Assembly (NCBI GenBank): GCA_019358975.1
Contig: JAHHIL010000011.1
Location: forward strand, 54,508-118,507
Length of the DNA stretch: 64,000 bases
Direction: 5' to 3'
Origin: Trichocoleus desertorum ATA4-8-CV12
Lineage (GTDB): Bacteria; Cyanobacteriota; Cyanobacteriia; FACHB-46
This document shows positions 55,131-63,927 of this stretch, one piece after another (the first letter of the stretch is position 1; every line of letters starts with the position of its first letter). The notes under the pieces are model-generated. The model saw only the letters and a list, made by a program, of their open reading frames with translations, had not been told where the DNA came from and did not search any database. Position numbers and translations under genes: made by a program.

Positions 55131-55480
55131 TCGTTAGTCGAGGAGATATAGTGCTCTGCGATCTAAATCCAGTTGTAGGTACAGAGCAGTCAGGAATTCG
55201 GCCTGTAGTTATTCTGCAAATTGATCGAGCAAATGCTGCCAGTCCTCACACTATCGTTGCGCCATTTACAACCAAGATACGACGTAAGCTCTTACCTTCC
55301 CATGTCTTCGTGCCAGCAGGAATAGGAGGTTTAAGCCAAGACTCAGTATTGTTATGCGAACAGATTCGAGTAACTGATAAGTCTAGAATCATCCGATTGA
55401 TTGGCAGCTTAGATCAAAGTTATATGCAGGAATTAGGAGATGCCCTAGCTATCATTCTCGGTTTATCCAATCAAGAATAA
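55124..55480 (+). CDS. MazF/PemK-type mRNA-interferase toxin
   Basis: A 118-residue toxin of the MazF family: VSRGDIVLCDLNPVVGTEQSGIRPVVIL at the N-terminus with the conserved G-x-R-P-V-V, then HTIVAPFTTKIRR and DSVLLCEQIRVTDKSRI. It should cleave RNA and be neutralised by the DUF2281 protein encoded just upstream. The start is TTG at 55124 with GGAG seven bases upstream, overlapping the antitoxin stop, which suggests translational coupling. Confidence 0.9.
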   Translation: MVVVSRGDIVLCDLNPVVGTEQSGIRPVVILQIDRANAASPHTIVAPFTTKIRRKLLPSHVFVPAGIGGLSQDSVLLCEQIRVTDKSRIIRLIGSLDQSYMQELGDALAIILGLSNQE

Positions 55481-55625
55481 ATAAGCTGCGATCGCTCTTA
55501 CTCAGTCCTTAAAAAAAGTGATCGCTTTATTATTTCATGAAAAACGATTATTTAGAGGAATTGGTTTTAGGATCTATTACTACTAAAACTACCTAATACC
55601 AAGCATTAATACATAAGAATAAATC

Positions 55626-56774
55626 TTAATCAGAAATCACCTCAAGACTAACCTTTACTTGATGCTGACAAGTCTTATTAAAAGCTTCTTCAATTTTGGG
55701 TAACCAACGTTGATTTACCCGAAATAGGGCACTAGAGCTAATGCCAATTCTGGCTTGATGACCATCAAAAGATAAGAGGCGACTTTGTTGACGTAGCAAA
55801 GACTGAGTACTAGGAGGCCGTAACTGGCTGAGGACTTTTTGCCAGAGCTGGTTCAAGTCTAAAGGTAGCTCTGTTTTTGGTTGCGGAGGTAACGCTGGCA
55901 TCTGAGGCTCTTGTTTCTGAGCTTTTAACTCTTGAATCGCAACTTCTAAACTGGTTAATTGCTCCCAAGATAGAGGATATTGCCACGAACCAATTTGGAT
56001 AGAGAGTGAAGAACTAGTAACTTCTGAGGTGTAATCCAATTGAGCTTTGGGAGAGTTGAACTGTAAGGATTGAGCTTGAATAAATTCGATAAAACTGCGT
56101 AATCCCCCACCATAAAGCAGGTCTTCTAAACCCAATACGGCTTGACCATCTTGTAACTGGATCATTCCAGTCGGCAGGAAACCCGCTAAAAATAAATGAT
56201 ATTCGGGTTGAGCTTCATTCACTTCTTCCCGAATCCAAATACAAACCACTACAGAGTTTTTTTCAACTTCATCTTTACTAACCACCCACTGAATTTTATT
56301 AGCTTTGGTGTGCGAAGCTTTAACCTGGATACTAATTGCTGGATTGGCTGCTAAACGCAAATAGCCAATAGGAAACAAATCCCCAGTTAAGTAGCGACTG
56401 AGATACTGATAGCTGCGAATATAAGTAATAAATAGCTTCCATTGTCGAGCATCAAAAGCTGTGCTCGTATCATTACCTGTAATATCGCGATAGCTACCTT
56501 TCGCGACCAAATTACTCAACTGCCTTTTAATGACAGATTCACCCAGCTTCCCAGTTAGATGATTGATAAACACATCATGCACGGGGGCCGTGTTTTTGTA
56601 ACGCTCAGCCAATAGCCAGCAAGCATCTCGGAGCTTTTTAAGCCTTTGATTGCTGACAAATGCTAATTCACTAAACTGATTTTCGACTTCGCAAAACAGC
56701 AGATTTTCTGTCCCAGACTTGAACCGCTTAATAAAGTCAGCCTGTTGGGATCTCAGCAATGTTTTCCAATCCAT
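55626..56774 (-). CDS. Possible restriction-endonuclease-fold protein with DnaX-like C-terminal module
   Basis: About 382 residues (ATG 56774; a TTG precedes). The last ~75 residues (LDLNQLWQKVLSQLRPP, LLSFDGHQARIGISS, LPKIEEAFNKT, VSLEVI) resemble the C-terminal module of cyanobacterial DnaX (gamma/tau), recalled from family knowledge. The N-terminal ~200 residues are unassigned; Glu79 in HLTGKLGE and Gln150-Val-Lys152 in AISIQVKASH could be the E and Q-x-K positions of a PD-(D/E)XK fold like that of DUF4365-type proteins, with Asp132 a candidate third residue. A Pro/Gln-rich linker joins the parts. It is downstream of ubiD on the same strand, about 35-50 bases apart. Confidence 0.55.
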   Translation of the reverse strand: MDWKTLLRSQQADFIKRFKSGTENLLFCEVENQFSELAFVSNQRLKKLRDACWLLAERYKNTAPVHDVFINHLTGKLGESVIKRQLSNLVAKGSYRDITGNDTSTAFDARQWKLFITYIRSYQYLSRYLTGDLFPIGYLRLAANPAISIQVKASHTKANKIQWVVSKDEVEKNSVVVCIWIREEVNEAQPEYHLFLAGFLPTGMIQLQDGQAVLGLEDLLYGGGLRSFIEFIQAQSLQFNSPKAQLDYTSEVTSSSLSIQIGSWQYPLSWEQLTSLEVAIQELKAQKQEPQMPALPPQPKTELPLDLNQLWQKVLSQLRPPSTQSLLRQQSRLLSFDGHQARIGISSSALFRVNQRWLPKIEEAFNKTCQHQVKVSLEVISD

Positions 56775-56824
56775 GCTCAGGGGTCTCAAGCGATCGCAAA
56801 TCTAGACTCAAAACTAGAGAGTGG

Positions 56825-58333
56825 CTAGCGCATATCGTAACCGAACAAGTTCGGATTCACCTCTCCTAATTGCAAATTTGCGAGACCATATTCTGCCCAA
56901 CGGCGATCGACCATTGCTGCGGTATCTGGGTCAGACTCCAACGCTGCGCCCCATTCGTGATTGGTTTCTGGTGGGATCTTAGTCGTGGCGTCAATGCCCA
57001 TCCGACCGCCCAGACCAATTTTTTCACTAGCAAAATCGAGCGTGTCGAAAGGCGTTTCCGGCAAGATAAATACATCTCGCACCGGATCAACTTTGGAAGT
57101 AATCGCCCACACCACCTGACGCGGATCGCGAATATTGATGCTTTTGTCCACCACAATCACAAATTTGGTGTAGGTGAATTGGGGCAACGCACTCCAAAAC
57201 GCCAACGCTGCCCGCCGTGCCTGACCCGGATAAGCTTTGTCAATGGAAATAATGGCTGCCTTGTAACTGAGGGCTTCCATCGGCAAAAAGAAATCGACAA
57301 TCTCAGAAACTTGTTGCCGCAGGATTGGGGTGTAAATGCGGTTAAGCGCGATCGCCATCATCGCCTCTTCTTTGGGCGGACGACCGCTAAACGTAGTCAG
57401 GTAGATCGGGTCTTTGCGCTGAGTGACACAGTGGAAGCGAACCAAGGGCGAATCTTCTACCCCGCCGTAATAGCCCATATGATCGCCAAAAGGCCCGTCA
57501 GGCAGCATTTCTCCAGGGGTGATCGTGCCTTCTAAGACAAATTCGGAGTCTGCCGGAACTTCGAGGTCAACGGTTTTGCACTTCGCTAGATTGACTCCAG
57601 AGCCACCATACAGCCCTGCAAACAGCCATTCTGACAGGTCTACTGGGATGGGTGTTGCTGCCGCCATGATGATCAGTGGATCTACACCCAGCGCGATCGC
57701 CACTTCAAGCTTTTTGCCTCGCTCTGCCGCTTTGCGTAAGTGCCGCGCCCCACCGCGCACAGATAGCCAATGCACCGTCATCGTTTTGTCCGATTGCAGT
57801 TGCAGCCGATAGACACCGACATTAGGAGTCTCCGTTTCGCAGTCTTTGGTAATCACCAAGCCCAGCGTGATGATCTTGCCTGCATCGCCGCAATAGGGGC
57901 GAATCATGGGAATTTGATTGAGGTCTAATTCATCTTCGTGGAGCACCACTTGCTGACAAGGGGGAAACAAGTCTCGTCCTGGTTTAGCCCGCAGCACATC
58001 AAACAAAACTTTGCCAAACTCTACCGCTTGAGCAATTTTTTTAGGTGGCTTGGGTTGTTGCAACATGCTGAGCTTTTTACCCAAAGCTTCTAGTTCTTCG
58101 GGTTGCTCCATGTTCATAGCCCAGCAGATGCGCTCCACCGTGCCCATTGTGTTGACAGCGACTGGATAGGGAGAACCTTTGACGTTCTCAAACAGTAGGG
58201 CTGGCCCGCCTTGCTGCAACATTCGGTTAGAAATTTCAGCAATCTCTAAGTCTGGGTCAACCAGGGCAGAAATGCGTTTTAGCTGCCCTCGCTGCTCTAA
58301 CTGTTTTAAGAATCCTCGTAGGTCTCTCGCCAT
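56825..58333 (-). CDS. ubiD: UbiD-family prenyl-FMN decarboxylase
   Basis: A ~502-residue decarboxylase of the UbiD family, which uses prenylated FMN made by UbiX. In cyanobacteria it is the candidate 4-hydroxybenzoate-type decarboxylase of plastoquinone synthesis. MARDLRGFLKQLEQRGQL at the N-terminus, GDHMGYYGG, HCVTQRKDPIYLTTFSGRPP and KIGLGGRMGIDATTK are typical. I chose ATG 58333 because MARDLRGF is the family's usual start; the frame extends to 58384. The nuclease-like gene follows on the same strand and may share its transcript. Confidence 0.93.
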   Translation of the reverse strand: MARDLRGFLKQLEQRGQLKRISALVDPDLEIAEISNRMLQQGGPALLFENVKGSPYPVAVNTMGTVERICWAMNMEQPEELEALGKKLSMLQQPKPPKKIAQAVEFGKVLFDVLRAKPGRDLFPPCQQVVLHEDELDLNQIPMIRPYCGDAGKIITLGLVITKDCETETPNVGVYRLQLQSDKTMTVHWLSVRGGARHLRKAAERGKKLEVAIALGVDPLIIMAAATPIPVDLSEWLFAGLYGGSGVNLAKCKTVDLEVPADSEFVLEGTITPGEMLPDGPFGDHMGYYGGVEDSPLVRFHCVTQRKDPIYLTTFSGRPPKEEAMMAIALNRIYTPILRQQVSEIVDFFLPMEALSYKAAIISIDKAYPGQARRAALAFWSALPQFTYTKFVIVVDKSINIRDPRQVVWAITSKVDPVRDVFILPETPFDTLDFASEKIGLGGRMGIDATTKIPPETNHEWGAALESDPDTAAMVDRRWAEYGLANLQLGEVNPNLFGYDMR

Positions 58334-58560
58334 GATTAAGATGTGTAAACCGTCCTCTCTCATTATGAGGCGAAACCTGGTCACTATTCGATGGTGAATG
58401 GGGATTCAAGCTCTCAGATTGGCGAAGTAAGGTCAGACTGTTACGAAAGTAGGGCATTGAGTGAACTCTAAATCGTAAGATTCGTACTGCTGAATCAGCG
58501 TATTAGACGAGCAGGCCAGTGTAGCAGTATTGATAAATCCGTATTTCGTGGAGGACGAAA

Positions 58561-60012
58561 TTGACTCACGCCAAGTTGAATTCTGGAGAGAAAGTGATTC
58601 CGGTAGCAGAGATTAGTATCTTTATCTATCAATGTCTTGCTCGAATTCACCAACAGCAGCCTGGGTTGTTTCTAGAAAAATATCGTGCTCTACCCTGGAA
58701 TAGCGATCGCCACCAATCAGCACTGATGCCGCGATTAGAAGCAGCCCTAGGCAACGTTAATCATATTGCTACGGTTCGACCAAAAGTTCAGCAAATCTTA
58801 CAGGTCTTTTTAGGAAATATTGCCTTAGAAAGTTCTAACTTCGCTCAATTAAATTTAGAGCTTTCACAGCTGTTATCTCCATTAGATCCAACCCAAAAAG
58901 TTGAGCTGCAAAGTGGAAATGGTAGTAAATCTCAGCCTGTAAATGATTTAAAGACTAATTCAGACTCAAATACGTCATCTGCGATCGCAATCTTGTTGCT
59001 AGATGCTGAAAACTTACAAATCGATGCCAAAACTGAACAGTTTTTAGCCCGAAATTGCACTCACCCCATTCAGATCAAAATTGCTTTTGCCAACTGGCGA
59101 AATATGGGAAAGCAGGATGTGGAATTGCATAAGCGAGGCTATGAATTAATTCATGTTCCAGCGGGTAAAGATAGCGCTGATGTCAAAATGGCAACAGTAG
59201 GCTCATCCATTTTTGTCCATTATCCAACTGCTAAGGAAGTTTTGGTTTGTTCCTCCGACAAAGTGATGACGCACCTCTGCACTACCTTGAAAACTCATGG
59301 ACTAACAGTATATTTAGTTCACAAGAAGGAAAACTTCATTCAGGTTTTGAATCATAGAACAGGCAAGACCGAAACTTTTAATCCTGAAAAGCCTCTAGAA
59401 ATACCCCCTCTAAGGGATTGCATTGTTCACCTGAAGCAAATCATGCAGGATGAGCAACGGAAAACTGGAGAGCAATGGCTTGAGTTAGCTAAAATTTCTA
59501 AGATTTTTCAACAAGAAAGCAGCTTTACAATCAGCCAGATGATGTCAAAATACTTTCCGGGCAAGAAAGCAAGGGAGCTATTTACTGAGCATCCTGAACA
59601 TTTTGTTGTCCATCAGTTGTCTGATCCAAAAAGTAGTCTTTATATCACTCTATTTCAAGCAAATGCTCCTGTTGTCACAAAGGATTTAGGATCTTCAGAA
59701 GGAGCAGTGGATAAATCCAAGTCTGCTCACGATGTAAAAATTTCTAAAATCAACTCCCCTGCGGACTTAGAAAAAATATTTATTGAAATATTGCAGGAAC
59801 TGATGATGGAATCCAAAGAAGTTTCTATCTCCTTAGCATTGTTTGGTAGTGCTTTCAGTAAGAAATATAGTCAGCCCGCCAACACAGTGATTAAAGAGAA
59901 ACTGAAAACTGGTGGTACTTTAATTAAATTCTTAAAAAGTTCCCAGTTATTCAAAGTGGAATTGAAGCAAAAAGAGTGGCGCATCGCGATCGCTGCAAAA
60001 ACTCAAAAGTAA
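58561..60012 (+). CDS. NYN-domain putative ribonuclease with two LOTUS-like C-terminal domains
   Basis: 483 residues. The NYN (PIN-like) domain spans about 140-290: acidic residues Asp148 (LLLDAEN), Asp207 (GKDSADVKMA) and Asp233 (VCSSDKVM) are in the expected places. Two small C-terminal regions (about 305-370 and 400-480) look like OST-HTH/LOTUS RNA-binding winged helices: FTISQMMSKYFPGKKARELF and the LALFGSAFSKKY segment. An N-terminal ~110-residue helical region is unassigned. It starts with TTG, supported by GGAGG six bases upstream. LabA-like proteins share NYN but not this tail. Confidence 0.8.
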   Translation: MTHAKLNSGEKVIPVAEISIFIYQCLARIHQQQPGLFLEKYRALPWNSDRHQSALMPRLEAALGNVNHIATVRPKVQQILQVFLGNIALESSNFAQLNLELSQLLSPLDPTQKVELQSGNGSKSQPVNDLKTNSDSNTSSAIAILLLDAENLQIDAKTEQFLARNCTHPIQIKIAFANWRNMGKQDVELHKRGYELIHVPAGKDSADVKMATVGSSIFVHYPTAKEVLVCSSDKVMTHLCTTLKTHGLTVYLVHKKENFIQVLNHRTGKTETFNPEKPLEIPPLRDCIVHLKQIMQDEQRKTGEQWLELAKISKIFQQESSFTISQMMSKYFPGKKARELFTEHPEHFVVHQLSDPKSSLYITLFQANAPVVTKDLGSSEGAVDKSKSAHDVKISKINSPADLEKIFIEILQELMMESKEVSISLALFGSAFSKKYSQPANTVIKEKLKTGGTLIKFLKSSQLFKVELKQKEWRIAIAAKTQK

Positions 60013-60152
60013 CTATTCCTAGTTTTCAGCCCTTAAATAATAAATTATGTCTCTCGAATGCCGTGTCAGACTGTGTGGTGGGTAGCATAGGGCCAGATCT
60101 GTGCGCCTGATCGAGCGCTTTAGGTTCCCCTCTGGCAAGTGCGACGTCCGTT

Positions 60153-60944
60153 ATGACCATTCAAAAACTCCCGCTTGAAGCCGTACAGAAAGTCAGGCAG
60201 TACATCAAAAGTACCCTGGCACTTCCAGAATCAGAGAACTACCCCAAGCCTCAAACTCTATTTGACAACAGCGAAGAACCGCCAGAGCCAGAGTCCTTAG
60301 ATGCGCTGGGCGATTTGTTTAAGTTTGCCAGTATTCCTGAAGAAGAAACGTCTTCACCCAACACAGAAGGGCGTTGGTTCGTCAGTGCGGTGAATCCGGG
60401 GGCAACCTTGCTGAAGTTACCAGGATTAAAGCTAAAACCAAACTTTCGCTTAGCTGGCTACTTATATCGAGTCCCAGAAGGGGGAGATGGGTCGATTTGG
60501 GCTTTGCCAGAAGAGTTTAGTACTACAGCTCAACTAGAAAAAGCTCTAGCCAATAGTGGCGATCGCGCTCAGCCGCCCCAACCGAGTGGTGCCTTGGCAG
60601 ATTTCATGGAGGCCGTAGAAGGCGATCGCTCTGCTTCGTCCTATTTAATCGCTTCCATCTTGAGGCGAGAACTGCAAGAATTTGGCGTGCTAGGAAAATA
60701 CTGCGAGTGGAGCCATCACCATCTGATTAATGCAGTGCCACCCCAACTCAACTGGCAGTGGCGCAAAGAAGCTCCTAAAGATCTCACGCCTAAGGTGGCA
60801 AATGCTCCGGATGGCCGCATTGCTGTGGAGTTTTTTACTTGCCGTGTCGTGCCGCCTGTAGCCCTCTTCCGCCATCTGGATCAGTATGCTGCGGGTACTT
60901 ACAAAGCTACCTGTAGCAACCAAGCCTTAGCCGTTAAAGTTTGA
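60153..60944 (+). CDS. Conserved cyanobacterial hypothetical protein
   Basis: A 263-residue soluble protein with no domain I can name. Residues ~1-25 are helical, 40-75 are acidic and likely disordered, then a beta-rich part follows (GRWFVSAVNPGATLLKLPGL, LAGYLYRVPEGGDGSIWALP). The C-terminal half has YCEWSHHHLINAVPPQ and FFTCRVVPPVALFRHLDQY. No membrane segment. It is convergent with the RodZ-like gene; the stops are 3 bases apart. Confidence 0.7.
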   Translation: MTIQKLPLEAVQKVRQYIKSTLALPESENYPKPQTLFDNSEEPPEPESLDALGDLFKFASIPEEETSSPNTEGRWFVSAVNPGATLLKLPGLKLKPNFRLAGYLYRVPEGGDGSIWALPEEFSTTAQLEKALANSGDRAQPPQPSGALADFMEAVEGDRSASSYLIASILRRELQEFGVLGKYCEWSHHHLINAVPPQLNWQWRKEAPKDLTPKVANAPDGRIAVEFFTCRVVPPVALFRHLDQYAAGTYKATCSNQALAVKV

Positions 60945-60947
60945 TAC

Positions 60948-61859
60948 TCAAAGCTGCGTCGGTTGAGCGAGAGACTCGGGCGTAAAGGTTACTTCCTTCA
61001 CTTCCCCTACTTCGCCCAATGGCTTAGCAGAGTTGCGATTTACGGCCACCACCACGCCACCCGCATTCCCCGCTAGTAACGTTAACTCTTTCTTAGCGGT
61101 CCAAGTTCTTTTAGTCCCTTGAGGTAGAGTCCCCTCGAAGGCTGTTTTGCCGTCCACAATCACTTGCACCCACGATTCTTGAGTCACGTTGAGGGCAGCT
61201 TCAATGGGGACCGCAGAGCTAGGAGAAGTAGATCGCTGAGCAGGCACAGCTACAGGCTGAGTTGATTTTTTTGGGGGTTGTGCAGTCGCTGGTTTTGGCG
61301 AAGCTGCTGGTTTTGCTGCTTGGTTTTGTGCCTGGGTAGAGGATGCTTTTAGAGCTGCTGATTTCGGAGCTGTTGATTTCGGAGCTGTTGATTTTGGAGC
61401 TGGAGGTTCGGTTTGGGAGTTGGGTACTACAGTTTTGGGTCGGTTCAGAAGCGCCATACTTCCCAGCAATAGTACTGCGATCGCTAACGCCGCCCCTCCC
61501 GCCAACCCAATGAGACGGGATCGGTTCTCTGCCTTCTCCGCTATAGAGGACTTGGTATCAAGCGTTGATTCTGAATCTTCCGGAGGTGGGGGGGGAGCTA
61601 TTTCTAAAGGGAAGGTCTGAGCTAACGCAGTGCCATCTAAGTGCACGGTATCACCGTAGCGACGAATGAACCCTTGAATGAACACAGGTTCGGGCAATAA
61701 ATCAACCTGACCTGCATCTAAAGCCCGCAAAGCCCCCATCGAAATATAAGTTTTAGCAGCCAATTGCTCCAGGGTCATACCCTGTTTTTCACGCGCTTGG
61801 CGCAGCTGAGTGCTAATGGCTTGCAGCTTTTCAACTTGGTTTGGATCTAAACGATTCAC
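60948..61859 (-). CDS. RodZ-like HTH membrane protein with DUF4115 domain
   Basis: 303 residues. An N-terminal Cro/CI-type helix-turn-helix (about 10-80; LRQAREKQGMTLEQLAAKTY, then FIQGFIRRYGDTVHLDG), one transmembrane helix (LAGGAALAIAVLLLGSMALL, about 119-138), a Pro/Ala/Ser-rich spacer with APKST repeats, and a C-terminal DUF4115 domain (SWVQVIVDGKTAFEGTLPQG). This is the layout of RodZ, which anchors the MreB cytoskeleton, although the gene is not near mre genes. The DNA-binding part may be used only for MreB contact. Confidence 0.85.
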   Translation of the reverse strand: MNRLDPNQVEKLQAISTQLRQAREKQGMTLEQLAAKTYISMGALRALDAGQVDLLPEPVFIQGFIRRYGDTVHLDGTALAQTFPLEIAPPPPPEDSESTLDTKSSIAEKAENRSRLIGLAGGAALAIAVLLLGSMALLNRPKTVVPNSQTEPPAPKSTAPKSTAPKSAALKASSTQAQNQAAKPAASPKPATAQPPKKSTQPVAVPAQRSTSPSSAVPIEAALNVTQESWVQVIVDGKTAFEGTLPQGTKRTWTAKKELTLLAGNAGGVVVAVNRNSAKPLGEVGEVKEVTFTPESLAQPTQL

Positions 61860-62098
61860 TGGATTTTCCTACCCAAGGCTACACACGGCTTGTAATAGAG
61901 AACCTAGCGACTAAACACTACCTTTCTTCAGCAGAATACCAGCCTAGGGAGCTAAAAGAAACATAATCAACCATTTAACTGCTGGATTTTAGTTTTTGCT
62001 CAAGCCCATAAACAGAATTATTTCTTCAGAGAGAACGCTGATTTCAACAAACAAGGGGAGAATTTACAGGCAGGCTTGGGGACTGAACTTTAGGAGTT

Positions 62099-63277
62099 AT
62101 GAAAATTGATCATGTCCACTTTTACGTAGAAGATGCTAGAGCCTGCCGCGATTGGTTTGCTCAAACTTTGGGGTTTCAAGCGGTAGCGGCGATCGCTGAT
62201 TCACACACCCTTACAGAAGTGGTACAGCAAGGCTCGATTTACTTTGCGCTGTCTTCTCCACTCAGCACTGTCAGCCCTGTAGCTCAGTTTTTGCAGCAGC
62301 ATCCCCCTGGTGTCGTGGATGTCGCTTTTCTGGTTGAGGATTTGGCAACGGTAATGGCTCAGGCGATCGCTCAGGAGGCCAAAGTCCTAGAGCCTAGGCA
62401 ACAGCAGCCAGTGCAACAGCAACTAGGGCAAGGGTGCCTTCAGTGGGGCCAGATCGCAGCTTGGGGCAATTTGCGTCACACTCTGGTGCAGCGGTCTGGA
62501 TTAACGTCACTGTTGCCTTTAGGGTTGGAGTCAGCTCTAGTGCGAGGAGCAATGCCTTGGGTGAGCGATCCAGCGCTATCTCAACCCCAAGGCCAAGTTA
62601 GGGAGCAAGGTAAGGAGCAAGGTAGGCAGGTTGATGCCTCCGAGGTCACTTTCACCCAAATTGATCACGCCGTTTTGAACGTTGGCGTTGGTGAGTTGGA
62701 ACCCGCGATCGCCTGGTATGAGAAAGTTTTGGGGTTTCAACCCCAACAGCAATTTGCCATTCAAACCAAGTATTCCGGGCTGCGCAGCCAAGTGTTGGTG
62801 CATCCGGAGGGGGGAGCGCAATTGCCGATTAACGAACCCACGTCTGCAAGTTCACAAATCCAAGAATTTCTCGACCTAAATCGTGGCCCCGGAATTCAGC
62901 ATATTGCCTTGCAAACGGATGATATTGTGGCGGCGATCGCTCAACTGCGACAAAGAGAGCTATCCCTGCTATCAGTGCCCACAACTTACTATACGCAACT
63001 CCAACAGCGGCCCGGATTTGACCCAGCGGCCACAGATTGGCAAGCGGTGACTAAGCAACAAATCTTGGTAGATTGGCAATCAGAAGTTTCTCCAGCTTTA
63101 TTGCTACAGACCTTTACCCAACCAATTTTTAGACAGCCTACCTTCTTTTTTGAGGTGATCGAGCGCCAAGTTTACCGCCGGAACGGCCAAGCGCAAAAGG
63201 CGCAAGGATTTGGTGAAGGCAATTTTCGCGCCTTATTTGAAGCGGTAGAGCGAGAACAGATGAGACGTCGCCCTTAA
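62099..63277 (+). CDS. hppD: 4-hydroxyphenylpyruvate dioxygenase
   Basis: A 392-residue VOC-fold dioxygenase that turns 4-hydroxyphenylpyruvate into homogentisate, used in cyanobacteria for tocopherol synthesis. Two VOC halves are visible: MKIDHVHFYVEDARACRDWF and, from ~residue 190, QIDHAVLNVGVGELEPAIAW. The iron ligands are the His of IDHAVLN, the His of IQHIALQTDD and the Glu of FFEVIER, followed by the GFGEGNFRALFEAVE tail. A Gln-rich linker joins the halves. It links to the shikimate/tyrosine branch, though aroC is far away. Confidence 0.93.
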   Translation: MKIDHVHFYVEDARACRDWFAQTLGFQAVAAIADSHTLTEVVQQGSIYFALSSPLSTVSPVAQFLQQHPPGVVDVAFLVEDLATVMAQAIAQEAKVLEPRQQQPVQQQLGQGCLQWGQIAAWGNLRHTLVQRSGLTSLLPLGLESALVRGAMPWVSDPALSQPQGQVREQGKEQGRQVDASEVTFTQIDHAVLNVGVGELEPAIAWYEKVLGFQPQQQFAIQTKYSGLRSQVLVHPEGGAQLPINEPTSASSQIQEFLDLNRGPGIQHIALQTDDIVAAIAQLRQRELSLLSVPTTYYTQLQQRPGFDPAATDWQAVTKQQILVDWQSEVSPALLLQTFTQPIFRQPTFFFEVIERQVYRRNGQAQKAQGFGEGNFRALFEAVEREQMRRRP

Positions 63278-63435
63278 CCCCTTTTTGAGAGAGTTTGGGG
63301 ATCGAGCCTTAACAGAAATGTATTGGCTCTTAACCTTAAATCAGCCCCTATGGCAGACACCCTAGCCAGCCGTAGGTAGGTGATTCGGTTTGCAGGACCG
63401 TGTAAAAAAGTTAACAGAATCTTTTCGCTCTGCCA

Positions 63436-63927
63436 ATGCTAAGGCTCATTACCGACTTTGATGGTCCGATCATGGATGTTTCCGATCGGTACTACCTCGT
63501 TTACCAATATTGCTTGAACCAGACAAAACGCCCTGGGCAAGCAGTGCAACTCCTTTCCAAATCAGAATTTTGGCGACTCAAGCGATCGCGGGTGCCTGAA
63601 CAACAAATTGGGCTGCGCTCTGGCTTAGACGAAGTTCAAGCAGTCGAGTTTGCCCGATTGCGCCGTACCACTGTTCATACTTTGCCTTACTTGGCTTATG
63701 ACAGCTTGATCCCCGGTTCAGTTGCCGCCTTGGAACGCATTCAGCAAGCAGGCGCTGACATTGCCGTCATGACTATGCGCCGCACTTGGGAGCTGAAATA
63801 TGTCTTTGAACGCTACGACTTAGAGCGGTTCTTTCCGGCCAATCGCTGCTACTGCCTCGGCGACGACTACATCAAAACTAACTCGCGGTTATCCCCTCCT
63901 TCAGCAAAGCAAGGAGGGGCGGGATAG
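63436..63927 (+). pseudogene. HAD-family hydrolase, truncated by a repeat element
   Basis: The N-terminal 150 residues are a good HAD domain: DFDGPIMDVSDRYY with Asp7 and Asp9, then SLIPGSVAALERIQQAGADIAVMTMRR with the motif II threonine. After YCLGDDYIKTN the frame runs into the CCCCTCC/GGAGGGG hairpin (63893-63919) and stops 8 codons later with PPSAKQGGAG, before motifs III and IV. The remainder may lie beyond the window or be lost, so the protein is probably non-functional unless the tail is restored. No obvious alternative frame continues the domain in the last 70 bases. Confidence 0.75.
63893..63919. repeat. Palindromic repeat disrupting the HAD gene
   Basis: A perfect 9 bp inverted repeat CCCCTCCTT/AAGGAGGGG with a 9-base loop. 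This is a common dispersed cyanobacterial palindrome and it coincides with the loss of the HAD domain's similarity. Confidence 0.7.

Noticed and set aside
56870..57535. 221-codon plus-strand ORF opposite ubiD
   Set aside because: Shadow of a well-conserved gene on the other strand; no family similarity.
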